In this document: positions 1 through 11,718 of the stretch, piece after piece | How the letters are laid out: each line of letters begins with the position of its first letter | Position numbering within the stretch: the stretch's first letter is position 1 | The notes under the pieces: model-generated | Database searches by the model: none | What the model saw: the letters and a program-made list of their open reading frames with translations, nothing else | Told to the model about the DNA's origin: nothing | Source of the DNA: Microbulbifer bruguierae | Lineage (GTDB): Bacteria; Pseudomonadota; Gammaproteobacteria; Pseudomonadales; Cellvibrionaceae | Length of the DNA stretch: 64,000 nt | NCBI RefSeq assembly: GCF_029869925.1 | Contig: NZ_CP118605.1 | Span: forward strand, 1,924,001-1,988,000 | Direction: 5' to 3' | Program-made: the position numbers and the translations under genes

Positions 1-1352
<1,352 letters not shown>

Positions 1353-1385
1353 TCAACCCGGCCATCACTTCTCGGGGCCGGGAAG

Positions 1386-1411
1386 GCCGGCAGAATCGAT
1401 ATTCTGCCGGC
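1386..1411 (-). other. Perfect hairpin in the rpoB-rpoC spacer
   Basis: GCCGGCAGAAT and ATTCTGCCGGC form an 11-bp perfect stem around a 4-base loop. It is not followed by a T-tract on the minus strand, so it does not look like an intrinsic terminator. It may be an RNA processing or mRNA-stability element, or half of a compound repeat with the palindrome at 1424-1446. Confidence 0.6.
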
Positions 1412-1423
1412 ACTTTCAACAGT

Positions 1424-1446
1424 TCGCCTGCAAGCAGGCTCCTACA
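1424..1446 (-). repeat. REP-like palindromic element between rpoB and rpoC
   Basis: The minus strand reads TGTAGGAGCCTGC then TTGCAGGCGA, a short palindrome (GCCTGC-TT-GCAGGC) preceded by TGTAGGA. This layout matches the REP sequences common between genes in Pseudomonas and related gammaproteobacteria. I see only this copy in the window. It sits 84 bases upstream of the GGAGG of rpoC. Confidence 0.55.
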
Positions 1447-1463
1447 CCTATTACCTTCCGGTC

Positions 1464-4400
1464 TTACTCGTTTTCCAGCTCGAAGTTCATACCCAGCGAG
1501 CGGATTTCCTTGACCAGTACGTTGAAGGATTCGGGCATGCCCGGCTCCATGCGGTGGTCGCCGTCCACGATGTTTTTGTACATCTTGGTACGACCTTCCA
1601 CGTCATCGGACTTGACCGTGAGCATTTCCTGCAGGGTGTAGGCGGCACCGTAAGCTTCCAGTGCCCACACCTCCATCTCACCGAAACGCTGACCACCGAA
1701 CTGCGCCTTACCACCCAGCGGCTGCTGGGTAACCAGGCTGTAGGAACCGGTAGAACGCGCGTGCATCTTGTCGTCTACCAGGTGGTTCAGCTTCAGCATG
1801 TACATGTAGCCCACGGTAACCGGACGCTCGAACGCGTCGCCGGTACGGCCGTCGAACAGGGTGATCTGACCGGAATCCGGGATATCCGCCAGACGCAGCA
1901 GCTTCTTGATCTCGGGCTCTGCCGCACCATCGAACACCGGAGTCGCCATGGGTACACCGCGACGCAGGTTTTCGGCCATTGCCAGAACTTCCTGGTCGGT
2001 GAGCTCGTTCAGATCCTCAACACGGCCAGCGGTGGAGTTGTAGACCTCTTCCAGGAAGCCCCGCACTTTGGCTGCTTCCTGCTTTTCCTTGACCATGCGA
2101 TCAATCTTCACGCCGAGGCCCTTGGCTGCCATGCCCAGGTGCATTTCCAGTACCTGGCCGACGTTCATCCGCGACGGTACACCCAGCGGGTTCAGAACCA
2201 CATCTACCGGGTCGCCGTTTTCGTCGTACGGCATATCTTCGACCGGCTTGATCACGGAGATAACACCTTTGTTACCGTGACGGCCGGCCATTTTGTCACC
2301 GGGCTGGATACGACGTTTGATCGCCAGGTACACCTTGACGATTTTCAGCACGCCGGGCGCCAGATCGTCGCCGGATTCCAGTTTTTTCTTCTTGTCTTCG
2401 AAGGCTTCGTCGAGCAGCTTGCGGCGCTCTTTCAGCTGGGCTTCGGCTTTTTCCAACTGCTCATTCAGGCTCTCTTCCGCCATGCGCAGTTTGAACCAGT
2501 CTTCGCGCGGCAGCGCGGACAGGATTTCAGCGTTCAGCACGTCGCCTTTCTTGACGCCCTTACCGCCGGCAACGGCCTGGCCTTCCAGTGCGGCAGCCAG
2601 ACGCTCGAAGGTAGCGCCTTCAACGATGCGGTATTCCTCATTGAGATCCTTGCGCACTTCGTCCAGCTGGGCTTTCTCGATGGCGAGAGAGCGCTGGTCT
2701 TTCTGCAGACCGTCGCGGGTGAACACCTGTACGTCGATCACGGTACCGCGAGTGCCGGAAGGCGCGCGCAGAGAAGTATCTTTTACGTCGGACGCCTTCT
2801 CACCAAAGATCGCACGCAGTAGCTTCTCTTCCGGGGTCAGCTGGGCTTCGCCTTTCGGCGTTACCTTGCCCACCAGGATATCGCCGGCACCCACTTCCGC
2901 ACCGATATACACGATGCCGGACTCGTCCAGCTTATTCAGCGCAGACTCACCCACGTTGGGGATATCCGCGGTGATTTCCTCGCTGCCCAGCTTGGTGTCA
3001 CGGGCAATACAGGTCAGCTCCTGGATGTGGATGGTGGTGAAGCGATCTTCCTGAACTACACGCTCGGACACGAGGATGGAGTCCTCGAAGTTGTAGCCGT
3101 TCCAGGGCATGAACGCGATGCGCATGTTCTGGCCCAGGGCCAGCTCGCCCAGGTCAACGGACGGGCCGTCGGCCAGGATATCGCCACGCTCAACCACATC
3201 ACCGGTCTTCACGATCGGGCGCTGGTTGATACAGGTATTCTGGTTGGAACGGGTGTATTTGGTAAGACCGTACAGGTCTACACCGGCGTCACCAGCTTCC
3301 ACTTCGTCGTCGCGTACGCGTACAACTACACGGCTGGCATCGACACGCTCGATCACACCACCGCGCTTCGCTACCACACATACACCGGAGTCGCGCGCTA
3401 CGGTACGCTCCATACCGGTACCTACCAGCGGCTTCTCGGCACGCAGGGTCGGAACCGCCTGACGCTGCATGTTGGAACCCATGAGTGCACGGTTGGCGTC
3501 ATCGTGTTCCAGGAACGGAATCATTGCCGCGGCCACGGACACTACCTGACGGGCGGACACGTCCATGTACTGGATTTCGTCCGGGGTCTTCAGGGTGAAT
3601 TCGTACTGGTAACGCACGCTGACCAGGTCATCGGTAAAACGACCGTTCTCATCAACTGCTGCAGACGCCTGTGCAACCACGTAATTGGCTTCGTTGATCG
3701 CAGACAGATATTCGATCTGGTCAGTTACCTGACCGTCCACTACCTTGCGGTACGGGCTTTCCAGGAAGCCGTAGTGGTTGGCGCGGGCGTAGGTCGCCAG
3801 CGAGTTGATCAGACCGATGTTCGGACCTTCCGGGGTTTCGATCGGACACACGCGACCGTAGTGGGTCGGGTGCACGTCGCGCACTTCGAAGCCCGCGCGC
3901 TCGCGAGTCAGACCACCCGGGCCAAGCGCGGACACACGGCGCTTGTGGGTCACTTCCGACAGCGGGTTGTTCTGGTCCATAAACTGGGACAGCTGGGAAG
4001 AGCCAAAGAACTCTTTCACCGCGGCAGCCACCGGCTTGGCGTTGATCAGATCCTGTGGCATCAGGCCTTCGGATTCCGCCATGGACAGACGCTCTTTCAC
4101 CGCGCGCTCTACACGCACCAGGCCGACGCGGAACTGGTTTTCCGCCATCTCACCCACGGAACGTACACGACGGTTACCCAGGTGGTCGATATCGTCCACC
4201 ATACCGCGACCGTTGCGGATCTCGATCAGGGTTTTCAGAACATCAACGATGTCTTCCTTGCTGAGGGTACCCTGGCCGGTCTCGTCTTCACGACCCAGAC
4301 GACGGTTGAACTTCATGCGACCAACCGCGGACAGATCGTAGCGCTCGTCGGAGAAGAACAGGTTCTCGAACAGGGACTCCGCAGACTCCTTGGTGGGCGG

Positions 4401-5537
4401 CTCGCCCGGGCGCATCATGCGGTAGATTTCTACCAGCGCTTCCAGCTGGGTGCGGGAAGGATCGGCACGCAGGGTGTCGGACACGAACGGACCACAGTCC
4501 AGGTCGTTGGTGTACAGGGTCTCGAACTGTTGGATGTTCAGGACACGCAGCTTGTTGACGACCTCATCGGTAATTTCGGTATTACATTCGATGGCCACTT
4601 CACCAGTGGACTCGTCGATGATGTCGTGCGCCAGTACCCGACCATTGGCGTAGGTAACCGGCGCTTCCAGAGTTTCCACGCCGGCTTTTTCCAGCTGACG
4701 GATGTGGCGCGGAGTGATACGGCGGCCTTCCTCAACGATGACCTTGCCCTTGTCGTCTTTGATATCGAAAGAGGCAACATCACCACGCAGGCGCGACGGG
4801 ATCAGTTTCAGGCTGACGGTTTCGTTGTTCAGGGTGAAATTGCTGGTTTCGAAGAACATTTCCAGCATTTCCTGGGAGCTGAAACCCAGGGCGCGCAGCA
4901 GGATAGTCGCCGGCAGTTTGCGGCGACGGTCGATACGTACGTAAACCAGATCTTTCGGGTCGAACTCGAAGTCGAGCCATGAACCGCGGTAAGGGATTAC
5001 CCGCGCAGCGTACAGCAGCTTACCGGAAGAGTGGGTCTTGCCTTTGTCGTGATCGAAGAATACACCCGGGGAGCGGTGCAGCTGGGACACGATCACGCGC
5101 TCGGTACCGTTAATTACGAAGGTACCGTTCTCGGTCATGAGCGGAATTTCGCCCATGTAGACTTCCTGCTCCTTGATGTCCTTGATGGACTTATTCGCAG
5201 ATTCTTTATCGTAAATGATCAGACGCACACGCACGCGCAGCGGGCAGGCGTAGGTAACACCGCGCAGGGTACATTCCTTGACATCGAAGGCGGGTTTGCC
5301 GAGGGTATAGCTCACGTACTCTAGAGCGGCATTGCCAGAGTAGCTGACTATTGGAAATACTGACTTGAACGCCGCTTGCAGACCGACATCCAGCCGCTCG
5401 TCAGGGCGCTTGTCAGCCTGTGTGAAATTGCGATAAGAATCGAGCTGTATCGCAAGCAGGAAAGGCACATCCATGACCTTAGGCAGTTTGCCAAAATCCT
5501 TGCGGATACGTTTTTTCTCAGTGTATGAGTAAGCCAT
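1464..5537 (-). CDS. rpoB: DNA-directed RNA polymerase subunit beta
   Basis: Complete RpoB of 1357 residues, the usual gammaproteobacterial length (E. coli 1342). It begins [19 protein letters not shown] and ends GMNFELENE. The rifampicin-binding region ([19 protein letters not shown], then [13 protein letters not shown]) carries the wild-type residues at the usual resistance positions, so the sequence predicts rifampicin sensitivity. It is followed by rpoC and preceded by rplL, with an attenuator-like hairpin in the 294-base spacer. Large plus-strand open frames opposite it are reading-frame shadows of this high-GC gene. Confidence 0.99.
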   Translation of the reverse strand: MAYSYTEKKRIRKDFGKLPKVMDVPFLLAIQLDSYRNFTQADKRPDERLDVGLQAAFKSVFPIVSYSGNAALEYVSYTLGKPAFDVKECTLRGVTYACPLRVRVRLIIYDKESANKSIKDIKEQEVYMGEIPLMTENGTFVINGTERVIVSQLHRSPGVFFDHDKGKTHSSGKLLYAARVIPYRGSWLDFEFDPKDLVYVRIDRRRKLPATILLRALGFSSQEMLEMFFETSNFTLNNETVSLKLIPSRLRGDVASFDIKDDKGKVIVEEGRRITPRHIRQLEKAGVETLEAPVTYANGRVLAHDIIDESTGEVAIECNTEITDEVVNKLRVLNIQQFETLYTNDLDCGPFVSDTLRADPSRTQLEALVEIYRMMRPGEPPTKESAESLFENLFFSDERYDLSAVGRMKFNRRLGREDETGQGTLSKEDIVDVLKTLIEIRNGRGMVDDIDHLGNRRVRSVGEMAENQFRVGLVRVERAVKERLSMAESEGLMPQDLINAKPVAAAVKEFFGSSQLSQFMDQNNPLSEVTHKRRVSALGPGGLTRERAGFEVRDVHPTHYGRVCPIETPEGPNIGLINSLATYARANHYGFLESPYRKVVDGQVTDQIEYLSAINEANYVVAQASAAVDENGRFTDDLVSVRYQYEFTLKTPDEIQYMDVSARQVVSVAAAMIPFLEHDDANRALMGSNMQRQAVPTLRAEKPLVGTGMERTVARDSGVCVVAKRGGVIERVDASRVVVRVRDDEVEAGDAGVDLYGLTKYTRSNQNTCINQRPIVKTGDVVERGDILADGPSVDLGELALGQNMRIAFMPWNGYNFEDSILVSERVVQEDRFTTIHIQELTCIARDTKLGSEEITADIPNVGESALNKLDESGIVYIGAEVGAGDILVGKVTPKGEAQLTPEEKLLRAIFGEKASDVKDTSLRAPSGTRGTVIDVQVFTRDGLQKDQRSLAIEKAQLDEVRKDLNEEYRIVEGATFERLAAALEGQAVAGGKGVKKGDVLNAEILSALPREDWFKLRMAEESLNEQLEKAEAQLKERRKLLDEAFEDKKKKLESGDDLAPGVLKIVKVYLAIKRRIQPGDKMAGRHGNKGVISVIKPVEDMPYDENGDPVDVVLNPLGVPSRMNVGQVLEMHLGMAAKGLGVKIDRMVKEKQEAAKVRGFLEEVYNSTAGRVEDLNELTDQEVLAMAENLRRGVPMATPVFDGAAEPEIKKLLRLADIPDSGQITLFDGRTGDAFERPVTVGYMYMLKLNHLVDDKMHARSTGSYSLVTQQPLGGKAQFGGQRFGEMEVWALEAYGAAYTLQEMLTVKSDDVEGRTKMYKNIVDGDHRMEPGMPESFNVLVKEIRSLGMNFELENE

Positions 5538-5749
5538 TCATATTCCCCAGCTTGATCGGTGACAAGACTTCAGTCGGGTTGCGGTCAGTAGCCTGACGAT
5601 ACGCAACCCATCCGGGCGAGAAGTCTCTGCACAATGCAGCGGCTTTGCACTACGCTTTTTACAGGCGGTCATAAAACGAACTGCCCTGTGCACAAACCTC
5701 TCGAACCCTTTTGCGACTTGGCGGACAAAACCACCATCCCGCAAACGGC

Positions 5750-5782
5750 AAAAAGGCCGGCGGACAAACGTCCACCAGCCTT
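5750..5782 (-). terminator. Attenuator-like intrinsic terminator in the rplL-rpoB spacer
   Basis: On the minus strand a 13-bp stem (5770-5782 with 5753-5765, including two G-T pairs) around a 4-base loop is followed by TTTTT. The rplL-rpoB spacer of E. coli contains a partial terminator that lowers rpoBC expression relative to the ribosomal protein genes; position and shape suggest the same role here. It must be leaky because no obvious rpoB promoter lies downstream of it. Confidence 0.75.
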
Positions 5783-5831
5783 GCCGTCGCTGAACAAAAA
5801 ACATCCAACGACGGTAGCTTGTAGATCCGAA

Positions 5832-6194
5832 TTACTTCAGTTCTACGGTAGCGCCAGCTTCTTCCAGCTCTTTCTTCGCTGCTTCGGCTTCTTCTTTGGT
5901 AGCGCCTTCTTTCAGCGGGCTCGGAGCGCCGTCTACCAGAGCTTTGGCTTCTTTCAGACCCAGACCAGTGATACCGCGAACAACCTTGATCACGTTCACT
6001 TTCTTGTCGCCTGCAGAGGTCAGAACAACGTCGAAAGAGTCTTTCTCTTCAGCAGCTTCAGCAGCAGCCGGTGCAGCAGCTGCTACCGCTGCAGTTACGC
6101 CGAACTTCTCTTCCATAGCTTCGATCAGCTCAACAACGTCCTTAACGGACATTTCAGCGATCGCATTGATGATATCTTCTTTAGTCAGAGACAT
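5832..6194 (-). CDS. rplL: 50S ribosomal protein L7/L12
   Basis: A 120-residue protein with the N-terminal dimerisation region ([19 protein letters not shown]), an Ala/Glu-rich hinge near residues 36-52, and the C-terminal domain that recruits translation factors ([15 protein letters not shown]). It is present in multiple dimers on L10 in the ribosomal stalk. It follows rplJ by 97 bases; that spacer has a 14-base perfect palindrome at 6274-6287 followed eight bases later by a T-run, which could tune the rplL to rplJ ratio. Length and sequence are standard for the family. Confidence 0.99.
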   Translation of the reverse strand: MSLTKEDIINAIAEMSVKDVVELIEAMEEKFGVTAAVAAAAPAAAEAAEEKDSFDVVLTSAGDKKVNVIKVVRGITGLGLKEAKALVDGAPSPLKEGATKEEAEAAKKELEEAGATVELK

Positions 6195-6291
6195 GAGTTA
6201 GTACCTGATTTCGTGTGAGCAGCAAACTGCTCGACTATTCATTAATAAAAAGAGTATTTGAAAAAACTGCCGCTTCGCAATTGCGAAACGA

Positions 6292-6786
6292 TTAAGCAGC
6301 TTCTTGCTCTTTTTGGTCGCGAACGGCCGCAATAGTGCGAACCAGTTTGCCAGCAGAGGCTTCTTTCAAGACGCTCATCAGCTTGGCGATTGCTTCGTCG
6401 TACGTCGGCAGGCTTGCCAACAGTGCAACGTCAGTCGCTACGCCTTCGAAGGCGGCACCTTTCAGTTCCAGCTTGTCATTCTTCTTCGCGAACTCTTTCA
6501 GGATGCGCGCGCCGGCACCCGGGTGTTCGTTGGAGAAGGCAATAATGCTGGGACCGACGAATTTCTCAAGGAGACATTCGAATTCGGTACCGGCCAGAGC
6601 GCGACGCGCCAGAGTATTGCGGACGACTTTTAACCAAACGCCGTTCTCGCGAGCCTCTTTGCGCAGGGCTGTCATGTCATTCACGGTTACGCCACGGGAA
6701 TCCGCAACCACCGCAGACAGAGCACCCTCAGCAGCCTGCTGGACTTCCGCGACAATCGCTTTCTTGTCTACGAGTCCAATAGCCAT
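6292..6786 (-). CDS. rplJ: 50S ribosomal protein L10
   Basis: L10 anchors the L7/L12 dimers at the base of the ribosomal stalk. The chosen start, [12 protein letters not shown] at 6786, has AGGAGTGAC just upstream and gives 164 residues, the family length. The open frame extends 13 codons further to 6825, but those residues are not part of the family. In E. coli the L10-L12 complex binds its own mRNA leader, and the 280-base region upstream (6787-7066) is the right place for that control. Confidence 0.98.
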   Translation of the reverse strand: MAIGLVDKKAIVAEVQQAAEGALSAVVADSRGVTVNDMTALRKEARENGVWLKVVRNTLARRALAGTEFECLLEKFVGPSIIAFSNEHPGAGARILKEFAKKNDKLELKGAAFEGVATDVALLASLPTYDEAIAKLMSVLKEASAGKLVRTIAAVRDQKEQEAA

Positions 6787-7066
6787 AGTGTCACTCCTGG
6801 ATTTGAAAAAAGATCGGGACATCATGAACCCGATCCGTTCCGGTGCTTAAAGCTCAAATCCAGTAAAAAATACTGGTTTGGGCACACCGTCTGCGTAGGC
6901 TCGCTCTCGTCAATGACCAGCCTGGCCTGAGAGCGGATTAAGCAGCGGGCATTTAAACCTCAAACACCCGCTACACCTACGGTCTTTGACGGCCCGCCGC
7001 CCTGCCAAAGCAGTGCGGCGAACCCCAAAGTTCTTTTTACTGAACGCCAATAACCTTCCTAGAAAG
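6787..7066 (-). promoter_or_regulatory. rplJ leader region (candidate L10 leader)
   Basis: A 280-base non-coding spacer between rplA and rplJ. It contains a GC-rich hairpin near 7001-7020 (GCCGC-A-CTGC, loop, GCAG-G-GCGGC) and further pairable segments downstream. This location carries the autoregulatory L10 leader in many bacteria. I assign it by position and visible secondary structure; I cannot match the covariance model. Confidence 0.4.
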
Positions 7067-7765
7067 TTATTTAACGTCCAGAGAAGCCTGGTCGATGGTC
7101 AGACCCGGGCCCATAGTGGTGCTCAGGGTGATCTTTTTCAGATACACACCTTTTGCAGAAGCCGGCTTGACCTTCTTCAGGTCAGCAACCAGTGCTTCCA
7201 GGTTTTCTTTCAGAGCATTCACGTCGAAAGAAACCTTGCCGATACCACCGTGGATGATACCGCCCTTGTCAGCGCGGAAACGCACCTGACCAGCTTTGGC
7301 ATTCTTAACCGCAGTCACAACGTCTGGAGTTACGGTGCCGGTTTTCGGGTTCGGCATCAGGCCGCGCGGACCGAGGATCTGGCCCAGCTGGCCGACAACG
7401 CGCATCGCGTCCGGAGAGGCGATAACCACGTCGAAATCCATCTTGCCAGCTTTCACTTCAGCAGCCAGCTCGTCCATACCTACCAGCTCAGCGCCCGCTT
7501 CTTTCGCAGCTTCCGCGTTGGCGCCCTGGGTAAATACCGCGACACGTACGTCTTTACCGTTGCCGTGGGGCAGAGTGGTTGCTCCGCGAACAGCCTGGTC
7601 AGATTTACGCGGGTCGATACCCAGATTGATAGCTGCGTCGACAGTCTCGGCGAACTTGACGTTGGAGATCTCTTTCAGCAGGGCTACGGCTTCATCGATA
7701 CCGTAAGCTTTGCCCGCTTCCAGTTTTTCAGCGATAGCGCGCTGACGCTTGGTCAATTTGGCCAC
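7067..7765 (-). CDS. rplA: 50S ribosomal protein L1
   Basis: Complete L1 of 232 residues, beginning [19 protein letters not shown] and containing the conserved [14 protein letters not shown] segment near the middle. L1 binds 23S rRNA at the mobile L1 stalk and, in E. coli, represses the L11-L1 operon by binding the rplK leader. The start is GTG, placed directly after the TAA stop of rplK with no spacer; its GGAGG lies inside the last rplK codons, which indicates translational coupling. Confidence 0.99.
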   Translation of the reverse strand: MAKLTKRQRAIAEKLEAGKAYGIDEAVALLKEISNVKFAETVDAAINLGIDPRKSDQAVRGATTLPHGNGKDVRVAVFTQGANAEAAKEAGAELVGMDELAAEVKAGKMDFDVVIASPDAMRVVGQLGQILGPRGLMPNPKTGTVTPDVVTAVKNAKAGQVRFRADKGGIIHGGIGKVSFDVNALKENLEALVADLKKVKPASAKGVYLKKITLSTTMGPGLTIDQASLDVK

Positions 7766-8197
7766 TTACAGACCCTCCACTTCGATACCGGCACTGCGTG
7801 CGGAACCAGCGATGGTGCGCACAGCTGCTTCCAGGTCGGATGCAGTCAGGTCTGCCTTTTTGATTTCCACGATCTCTTCGATCTGAGCGCGGGTTACTTT
7901 ACCGACTTTCTCAGTGTTCGGACGACCGGAACCGCTCTTGATCTTGGCAGCCTTGCGCAGCAGAACCGCGGCGGGCGGAGACTTCATGATGAAGGTGAAG
8001 GAGCGATCGCTGTATACAGAGATCACAACCGGTACCGGCAGGCCCGGCTCCATACCCTGAGTCTGTGCGTTGAACGCCTTACAGAACTCCATGATATTCA
8101 CACCGTGCTGACCCAGTGCAGGGCCGACGGGCGGGCTCGGGTTGGCCTGACCGGCCTTAACTTGCAGCTTGATGTAAGCTTCTACTTTCTTAGCCAT
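7766..8197 (-). CDS. rplK: 50S ribosomal protein L11
   Basis: Complete L11 of 143 residues: [20 protein letters not shown], then the proline-rich [21 protein letters not shown] motif of the family. L11 forms the GTPase-associated centre and is needed for RelA activation by uncharged tRNA. It is preceded by a 178-base spacer after nusG that includes a hairpin formed by GCGCTG and CAGCGC around 8230-8255. Its stop is flush with the rplA start. Confidence 0.99.
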   Translation of the reverse strand: MAKKVEAYIKLQVKAGQANPSPPVGPALGQHGVNIMEFCKAFNAQTQGMEPGLPVPVVISVYSDRSFTFIMKSPPAAVLLRKAAKIKSGSGRPNTEKVGKVTRAQIEEIVEIKKADLTASDLEAAVRTIAGSARSAGIEVEGL

Positions 8198-8375
8198 TAC
8201 AGCTTCCTCTTTAACTGGGTGCTAACGCCTGCGCTGTACACTCATACAAACGTGCAGCGCTCAGCTCCCCTGTTTGCCCTGTAGCCGAACCCCGCGAAGG
8301 GATACTTGGTTTCCAGGGACGCGAAAGCCCCCTTCCGCAAACCGCGAAAGAGGGCCGAATCCTTTCAGCTCGAAA

Positions 8376-8909
8376 TCAGCTCTTTTCTACCTGACTGAAT
8401 TCCAGCTCTACCGGAGTGGAGCGACCGAAGATCAACACTGCCACCCGCAGGCGACTCTTCTCGTAGTTGACTTCTTCGACCACACCATTGAAATCATTAA
8501 ACGGACCGTCGATAACACGTACCATCTCGCCCGGCTCAAACAGAGTCTTGGGCTTGGGCTTATCGACAGAGTCATCGATGCGATTCAGGATCGCCTGAGC
8601 TTCGCGATCGGTAATCGGCGCCGGTTTGTCCGCCTTACCACCGATAAAGCCCAGCACGCGCGGTGTCTCTTTCACCAGGTGCCAGGTATCGTCATTCAGC
8701 TCCATCTCCACCAGCACATAGCCGGGGAAAAACTTGCGCTCACTCTTGCGCTTCTGGCCGGCACGCATCTCCACCACCTCTTCCGTGGGGACAAGCACTT
8801 CACCAAACAGGTGATCCATTTCGTGCAGCTCAATGCGCTCCTTCAGAGAAGTCTTTACACGCTTCTCATAACCGGAGTAAGCCTGAACCACGTACCAATG
8901 CTTTGCCAT
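8376..8909 (-). CDS. nusG: Transcription termination/antitermination protein NusG
   Basis: NusG of 177 residues, with the NGN domain at the N-terminus ([18 protein letters not shown]) and the KOW domain near the C-terminus ([19 protein letters not shown]). It binds elongating RNA polymerase, suppresses pausing, and links transcription to Rho and ribosomes. It follows secE after 10 bases, the normal secE-nusG operon. Length and sequence are standard. Confidence 0.99.
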   Translation of the reverse strand: MAKHWYVVQAYSGYEKRVKTSLKERIELHEMDHLFGEVLVPTEEVVEMRAGQKRKSERKFFPGYVLVEMELNDDTWHLVKETPRVLGFIGGKADKPAPITDREAQAILNRIDDSVDKPKPKTLFEPGEMVRVIDGPFNDFNGVVEEVNYEKSRLRVAVLIFGRSTPVELEFSQVEKS

Positions 8910-8919
8910 GGATTAACCT

Positions 8920-9288
8920 TTAGCCAATAATCTTGGAAGCGGCCCAGCCGAGACCGGAATCCAGCGCCCACAGAATGACCGCCATCAACAGTACAAACAC
9001 CACCACAATCAAGGTGGTCTGAGTAGCTTCCTGACGGCTCGGCCATACTACCCGGCGCACCTCATTCTGAGCTTCCCGCAACAGATTCCAGAAGGCATTA
9101 CCCTTCTCGGTTTGCACTGCAACAAACGCTGCCATCAGGCAAAGCGCAACAATTGCCAGCACACGATACAACAGGGGAATTTCGGCGTAGTAGGAATTGC
9201 CTGCTACGGCACCGCCGACGAGCAGCGCAACCAGCAGCCACTTCAGGCCGTCAAGACGAAAGGTTTTCGCCTCTACTTTAGCATTCAT
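8920..9288 (-). CDS. secE: Preprotein translocase subunit SecE
   Basis: A 122-residue inner-membrane protein with three hydrophobic segments (about residues 13-32, 36-55 and 91-115), as in gammaproteobacterial SecE. The conserved amphipathic region EVRRVVWPSRQEATQTTLIV precedes the last membrane segment. SecE clamps the SecYEG channel. It lies between tRNA-Trp and nusG, the conserved order in Pseudomonas-like genomes. Confidence 0.97.
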   Translation of the reverse strand: MNAKVEAKTFRLDGLKWLLVALLVGGAVAGNSYYAEIPLLYRVLAIVALCLMAAFVAVQTEKGNAFWNLLREAQNEVRRVVWPSRQEATQTTLIVVVFVLLMAVILWALDSGLGWAASKIIG

Positions 9289-9405
9289 ACATTGAAGCCT
9301 TTAGCGCGCCTGGATACCGCAAGGCGCCTTAATTGCCAACGACCGCAAAGAGCGACAGCAGTACAGGATAGCCCAACTGCAGGCCCCTTGCGGGCATCTT
9401 GAAGT

Positions 9406-9481
9406 TGGCAGGCCAGGAGGGACTCGAACCCCCAACACCCGGTTTTGGAGACCGGTGCTCTACCAATTGAACTACTGGCCT
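9406..9481 (-). tRNA. tRNA-Trp (anticodon CCA)
   Basis: A full 76-base cloverleaf on the minus strand: acceptor AGGCCAG/CTGGCCT, anticodon loop CTCCAAA giving CCA, T-arm GGTTCGAGTCC, and an encoded 3' CCA. It lies between tuf and secE, the usual place for trpT in this group. Confidence 0.97.
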
Positions 9482-9603
9482 GGAACACTTCCGAAAGTAA
9501 TCTGCGCCACTTCCGGAAAAAATGAGGGGCGGATCATACCACCCACCCCAGCATTTGCAAGCGCGACCTTCCGTTCAAATGAAGATCGCACTCGATACAT
9601 CGA

Positions 9604-10797
9604 TTACTCGACGATCTTGGCTACCACGCCAGCACCAACGGTACGGCCACCTTCGCGAATCGCGAAGCGCAGACCTTCTTCCATCGCGATCGGCGCGATC
9701 AGGGTAACAACCATCTGTACGTTGTCGCCCGGCATTACCATCTCGGTACCTTCCGGCAGTTCACACGCACCCGTTACGTCGGTGGTACGGAAGTAGAACT
9801 GAGGACGGTAGCCTTTGAAGAACGGGGTGTGACGACCACCTTCGTCCTTGGACAGTACGTACACTTCCGCTTCGAACTTGGTGTGCGGAGTGATGGAACC
9901 CGGCTTGGCCAGTACCTGACCACGCTCTACTTCGTCACGCTTGGTGCCGCGCAGCAGGGCGCCGATGTTCTCACCAGCACGGCCTTCGTCCAGCAGCTTG
10001 CGGAACATTTCCACACCGGTACAGGTGGTGGTGGTGGTTTCTTTGATACCAACGATCTGGATTTCGTCACCAGTCTTGACGATACCACGCTCTACACGGC
10101 CGGTTACTACGGTACCGCGACCAGAGATGGAGAATACGTCTTCGATCGGCATCAGGAACGGCTTGTCGATAGCGCGCTCCGGCTCAGGAATGTAAGAATC
10201 CAGAGTCTCAACCAGCTTCTTAACAGCAGTGGTACCCAGCTCGTTGTCGTCTTCGCCGTTCAGCGCCATCAGAGCAGAACCAACGATGATCGGGGTGTCG
10301 TCACCCGGGAACTCGTACTGGTCCAGAAGTTCGCGAACTTCCATTTCTACCAGTTCCAGCAGCTCTTCGTCGTCAACCATGTCGGCTTTGTTCAGGAATA
10401 CCACGATGTACGGTACACCTACCTGACGGGACAGCAGGATGTGCTCACGAGTCTGCGGCATGGGGCCGTCTGCTGCGGAACATACCAGGATAGCGCCGTC
10501 CATCTGGGCAGCACCGGTGATCATGTTCTTAACGTAGTCGGCGTGTCCCGGGCAGTCTACGTGCGCGTAGTGGCGAGTCGGGGACTCGTACTCTACGTGA
10601 GAGGTAGAGATGGTGATACCGCGCTCACGCTCTTCCGGTGCATTGTCGATACCGTCAAAGGCAACAGCGGAGCCGCCCCATACTTCCGCACATACGCGAG
10701 TCAGCGCAGCGGTCAGGGTGGTTTTACCGTGGTCAACGTGACCGATGGTGCCCACGTTTACGTGGGGCTTGGAACGTTCAAACTTTTCTTTTGCCAT
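9604..10797 (-). CDS. tuf: Translation elongation factor Tu
   Basis: EF-Tu of 397 residues, the GTPase that delivers aminoacyl-tRNA to the ribosome. The start [16 protein letters not shown] at 10797 is chosen from the family; the open frame runs 50 codons further upstream but that stretch is non-homologous leader. Visible motifs are GHVDHGKT (residues 19-26), DCPGHADY, and NKAD, followed by domains II and III ending [14 protein letters not shown]. The gene follows four tRNAs and precedes tRNA-Trp and secE, i.e. the tufB arrangement. The elongation factor G operon is outside this window. Confidence 0.99.
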   Translation of the reverse strand: MAKEKFERSKPHVNVGTIGHVDHGKTTLTAALTRVCAEVWGGSAVAFDGIDNAPEERERGITISTSHVEYESPTRHYAHVDCPGHADYVKNMITGAAQMDGAILVCSAADGPMPQTREHILLSRQVGVPYIVVFLNKADMVDDEELLELVEMEVRELLDQYEFPGDDTPIIVGSALMALNGEDDNELGTTAVKKLVETLDSYIPEPERAIDKPFLMPIEDVFSISGRGTVVTGRVERGIVKTGDEIQIVGIKETTTTTCTGVEMFRKLLDEGRAGENIGALLRGTKRDEVERGQVLAKPGSITPHTKFEAEVYVLSKDEGGRHTPFFKGYRPQFYFRTTDVTGACELPEGTEMVMPGDNVQMVVTLIAPIAMEEGLRFAIREGGRTVGAGVVAKIVE

Positions 10798-10969
10798 TGC
10801 AGGCCTCCCAATATAAGCGTGAGCCGAACTAGCGACTTTACGTAAGAACGGCTCCCGCACACTCACAAACAAGAGGCGGCTCGGGAGCCATCGTACCCAG
10901 GCCCGCCTAACGGCAAAAAAGCCAGATACAAATAGCCGCGGAGACACAGGTCACCGCGGCCACGAAAAA

Positions 10970-11044
10970 TGGAGCTCATGGGCGGATTTGAACCGCCGAC
11001 CTCACCCTTACCAAGGGTGTGCTCTACCCCTGAGCTACATGAGC
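10970..11044 (-). tRNA. tRNA-Thr (anticodon GGT)
   Basis: A 75-base cloverleaf with acceptor GCTCATG/CATGAGC, anticodon loop TTGGTAA (GGT), T-arm GGTTCAAATCC and encoded CCA. It is the last of four tRNAs upstream of tuf and corresponds to thrT of the E. coli thrU-tyrU-glyT-thrT-tufB operon. Confidence 0.97.
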
Positions 11045-11154
11045 TTACTCCGACATCGATAGCGAACTACCGACTGCAAGCGGGGCTGCCTGCATATGCA
11101 CTCTTGCGAGTGACTTAACAATCAAACCTAACCGACCAGGCTCCGCACAAAAAA

Positions 11155-11228
<74 letters not shown>

Positions 11229-11308
11229 GCAATCGCGTGCGTTACCTCCAAGCAGAAGACCAAACAACCTCTTCTACTTTCGATGCCAGCACACCGGCAT
11301 CTGAATAA

Positions 11309-11392
11309 TGGTGCAGGGGGGTGGATTCGAACCACCGAAGCTTGCGCGTCAGATTTACAGTCTGATCCCTTTGGCCACTCGGGAACCCCTGC
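11309..11392 (-). tRNA. tRNA-Tyr (anticodon GTA)
   Basis: An 84-base class II tRNA with the long variable arm expected for Tyr, acceptor GCAGGGG, anticodon loop CTGTAAA (GTA), T-arm GGTTCGAATCC and encoded CCA. Corresponds to tyrU. Confidence 0.97.
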
Positions 11393-11502
11393 CCGATTGC
11401 GGTGCGTATTCTCTACAGCAAACCGCTGACTGTCAACAATTTTTCTTTCAAATTCACACACTTAGCAGATTTTCTTGACCAAGCAGTGAAGCGAGAAAGA
11501 AA

Positions 11503-11578
11503 TGGAGCTGGCGAGAGGAGTCGAACCCCCGACCGGCTGATTACAAGTCAGCTGCTCTACCAACTGAGCTACGCCAGC
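11503..11578 (-). tRNA. tRNA-Thr (anticodon TGT)
   Basis: A 76-base cloverleaf with acceptor GCTGGCG/CGCCAGC, anticodon loop CTTGTAA (TGT), T-arm GGTTCGACTCC and encoded CCA. It is the first gene of the four-tRNA cluster and corresponds to thrU. Confidence 0.97.
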
Positions 11579-11644
11579 ACCTCCAGAAACTTTTTCAGCT
11601 CCCGCCACTTCCGGGTTGTTAACACCCCCTGAAGTGGAGGCGGG

Positions 11645-11673
11645 ATTCTAGGGGAAGAGAACTCGACAAGCAA
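11645..11673 (-). promoter_or_regulatory. Sigma-70 promoter of the tRNA-tuf operon
   Basis: The minus strand has TTGCTT, a 17-base spacer and TAGAAT, followed by a GC-rich discriminator (CCCGCC). It lies about 67 bases upstream of the first tRNA. A GC-rich discriminator is typical of stable-RNA promoters under stringent (ppGpp/DksA) control. Assigned by inspection. Confidence 0.65.
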
Positions 11674-11718
11674 CAGCCTATTGTCGTTTTTCTTCACCTC
11701 CATACTGGATTTCGGATT

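Noticed and set aside
3027..4982. A 651-codon plus-strand open frame opposite rpoB, and similar long frames at 39-1316 and 1554-2822
   Set aside because: They lie antisense to rpoB and rpoC, whose identity is certain. Such frames arise from the codon bias of high-GC genes and their translations show no recognisable family.
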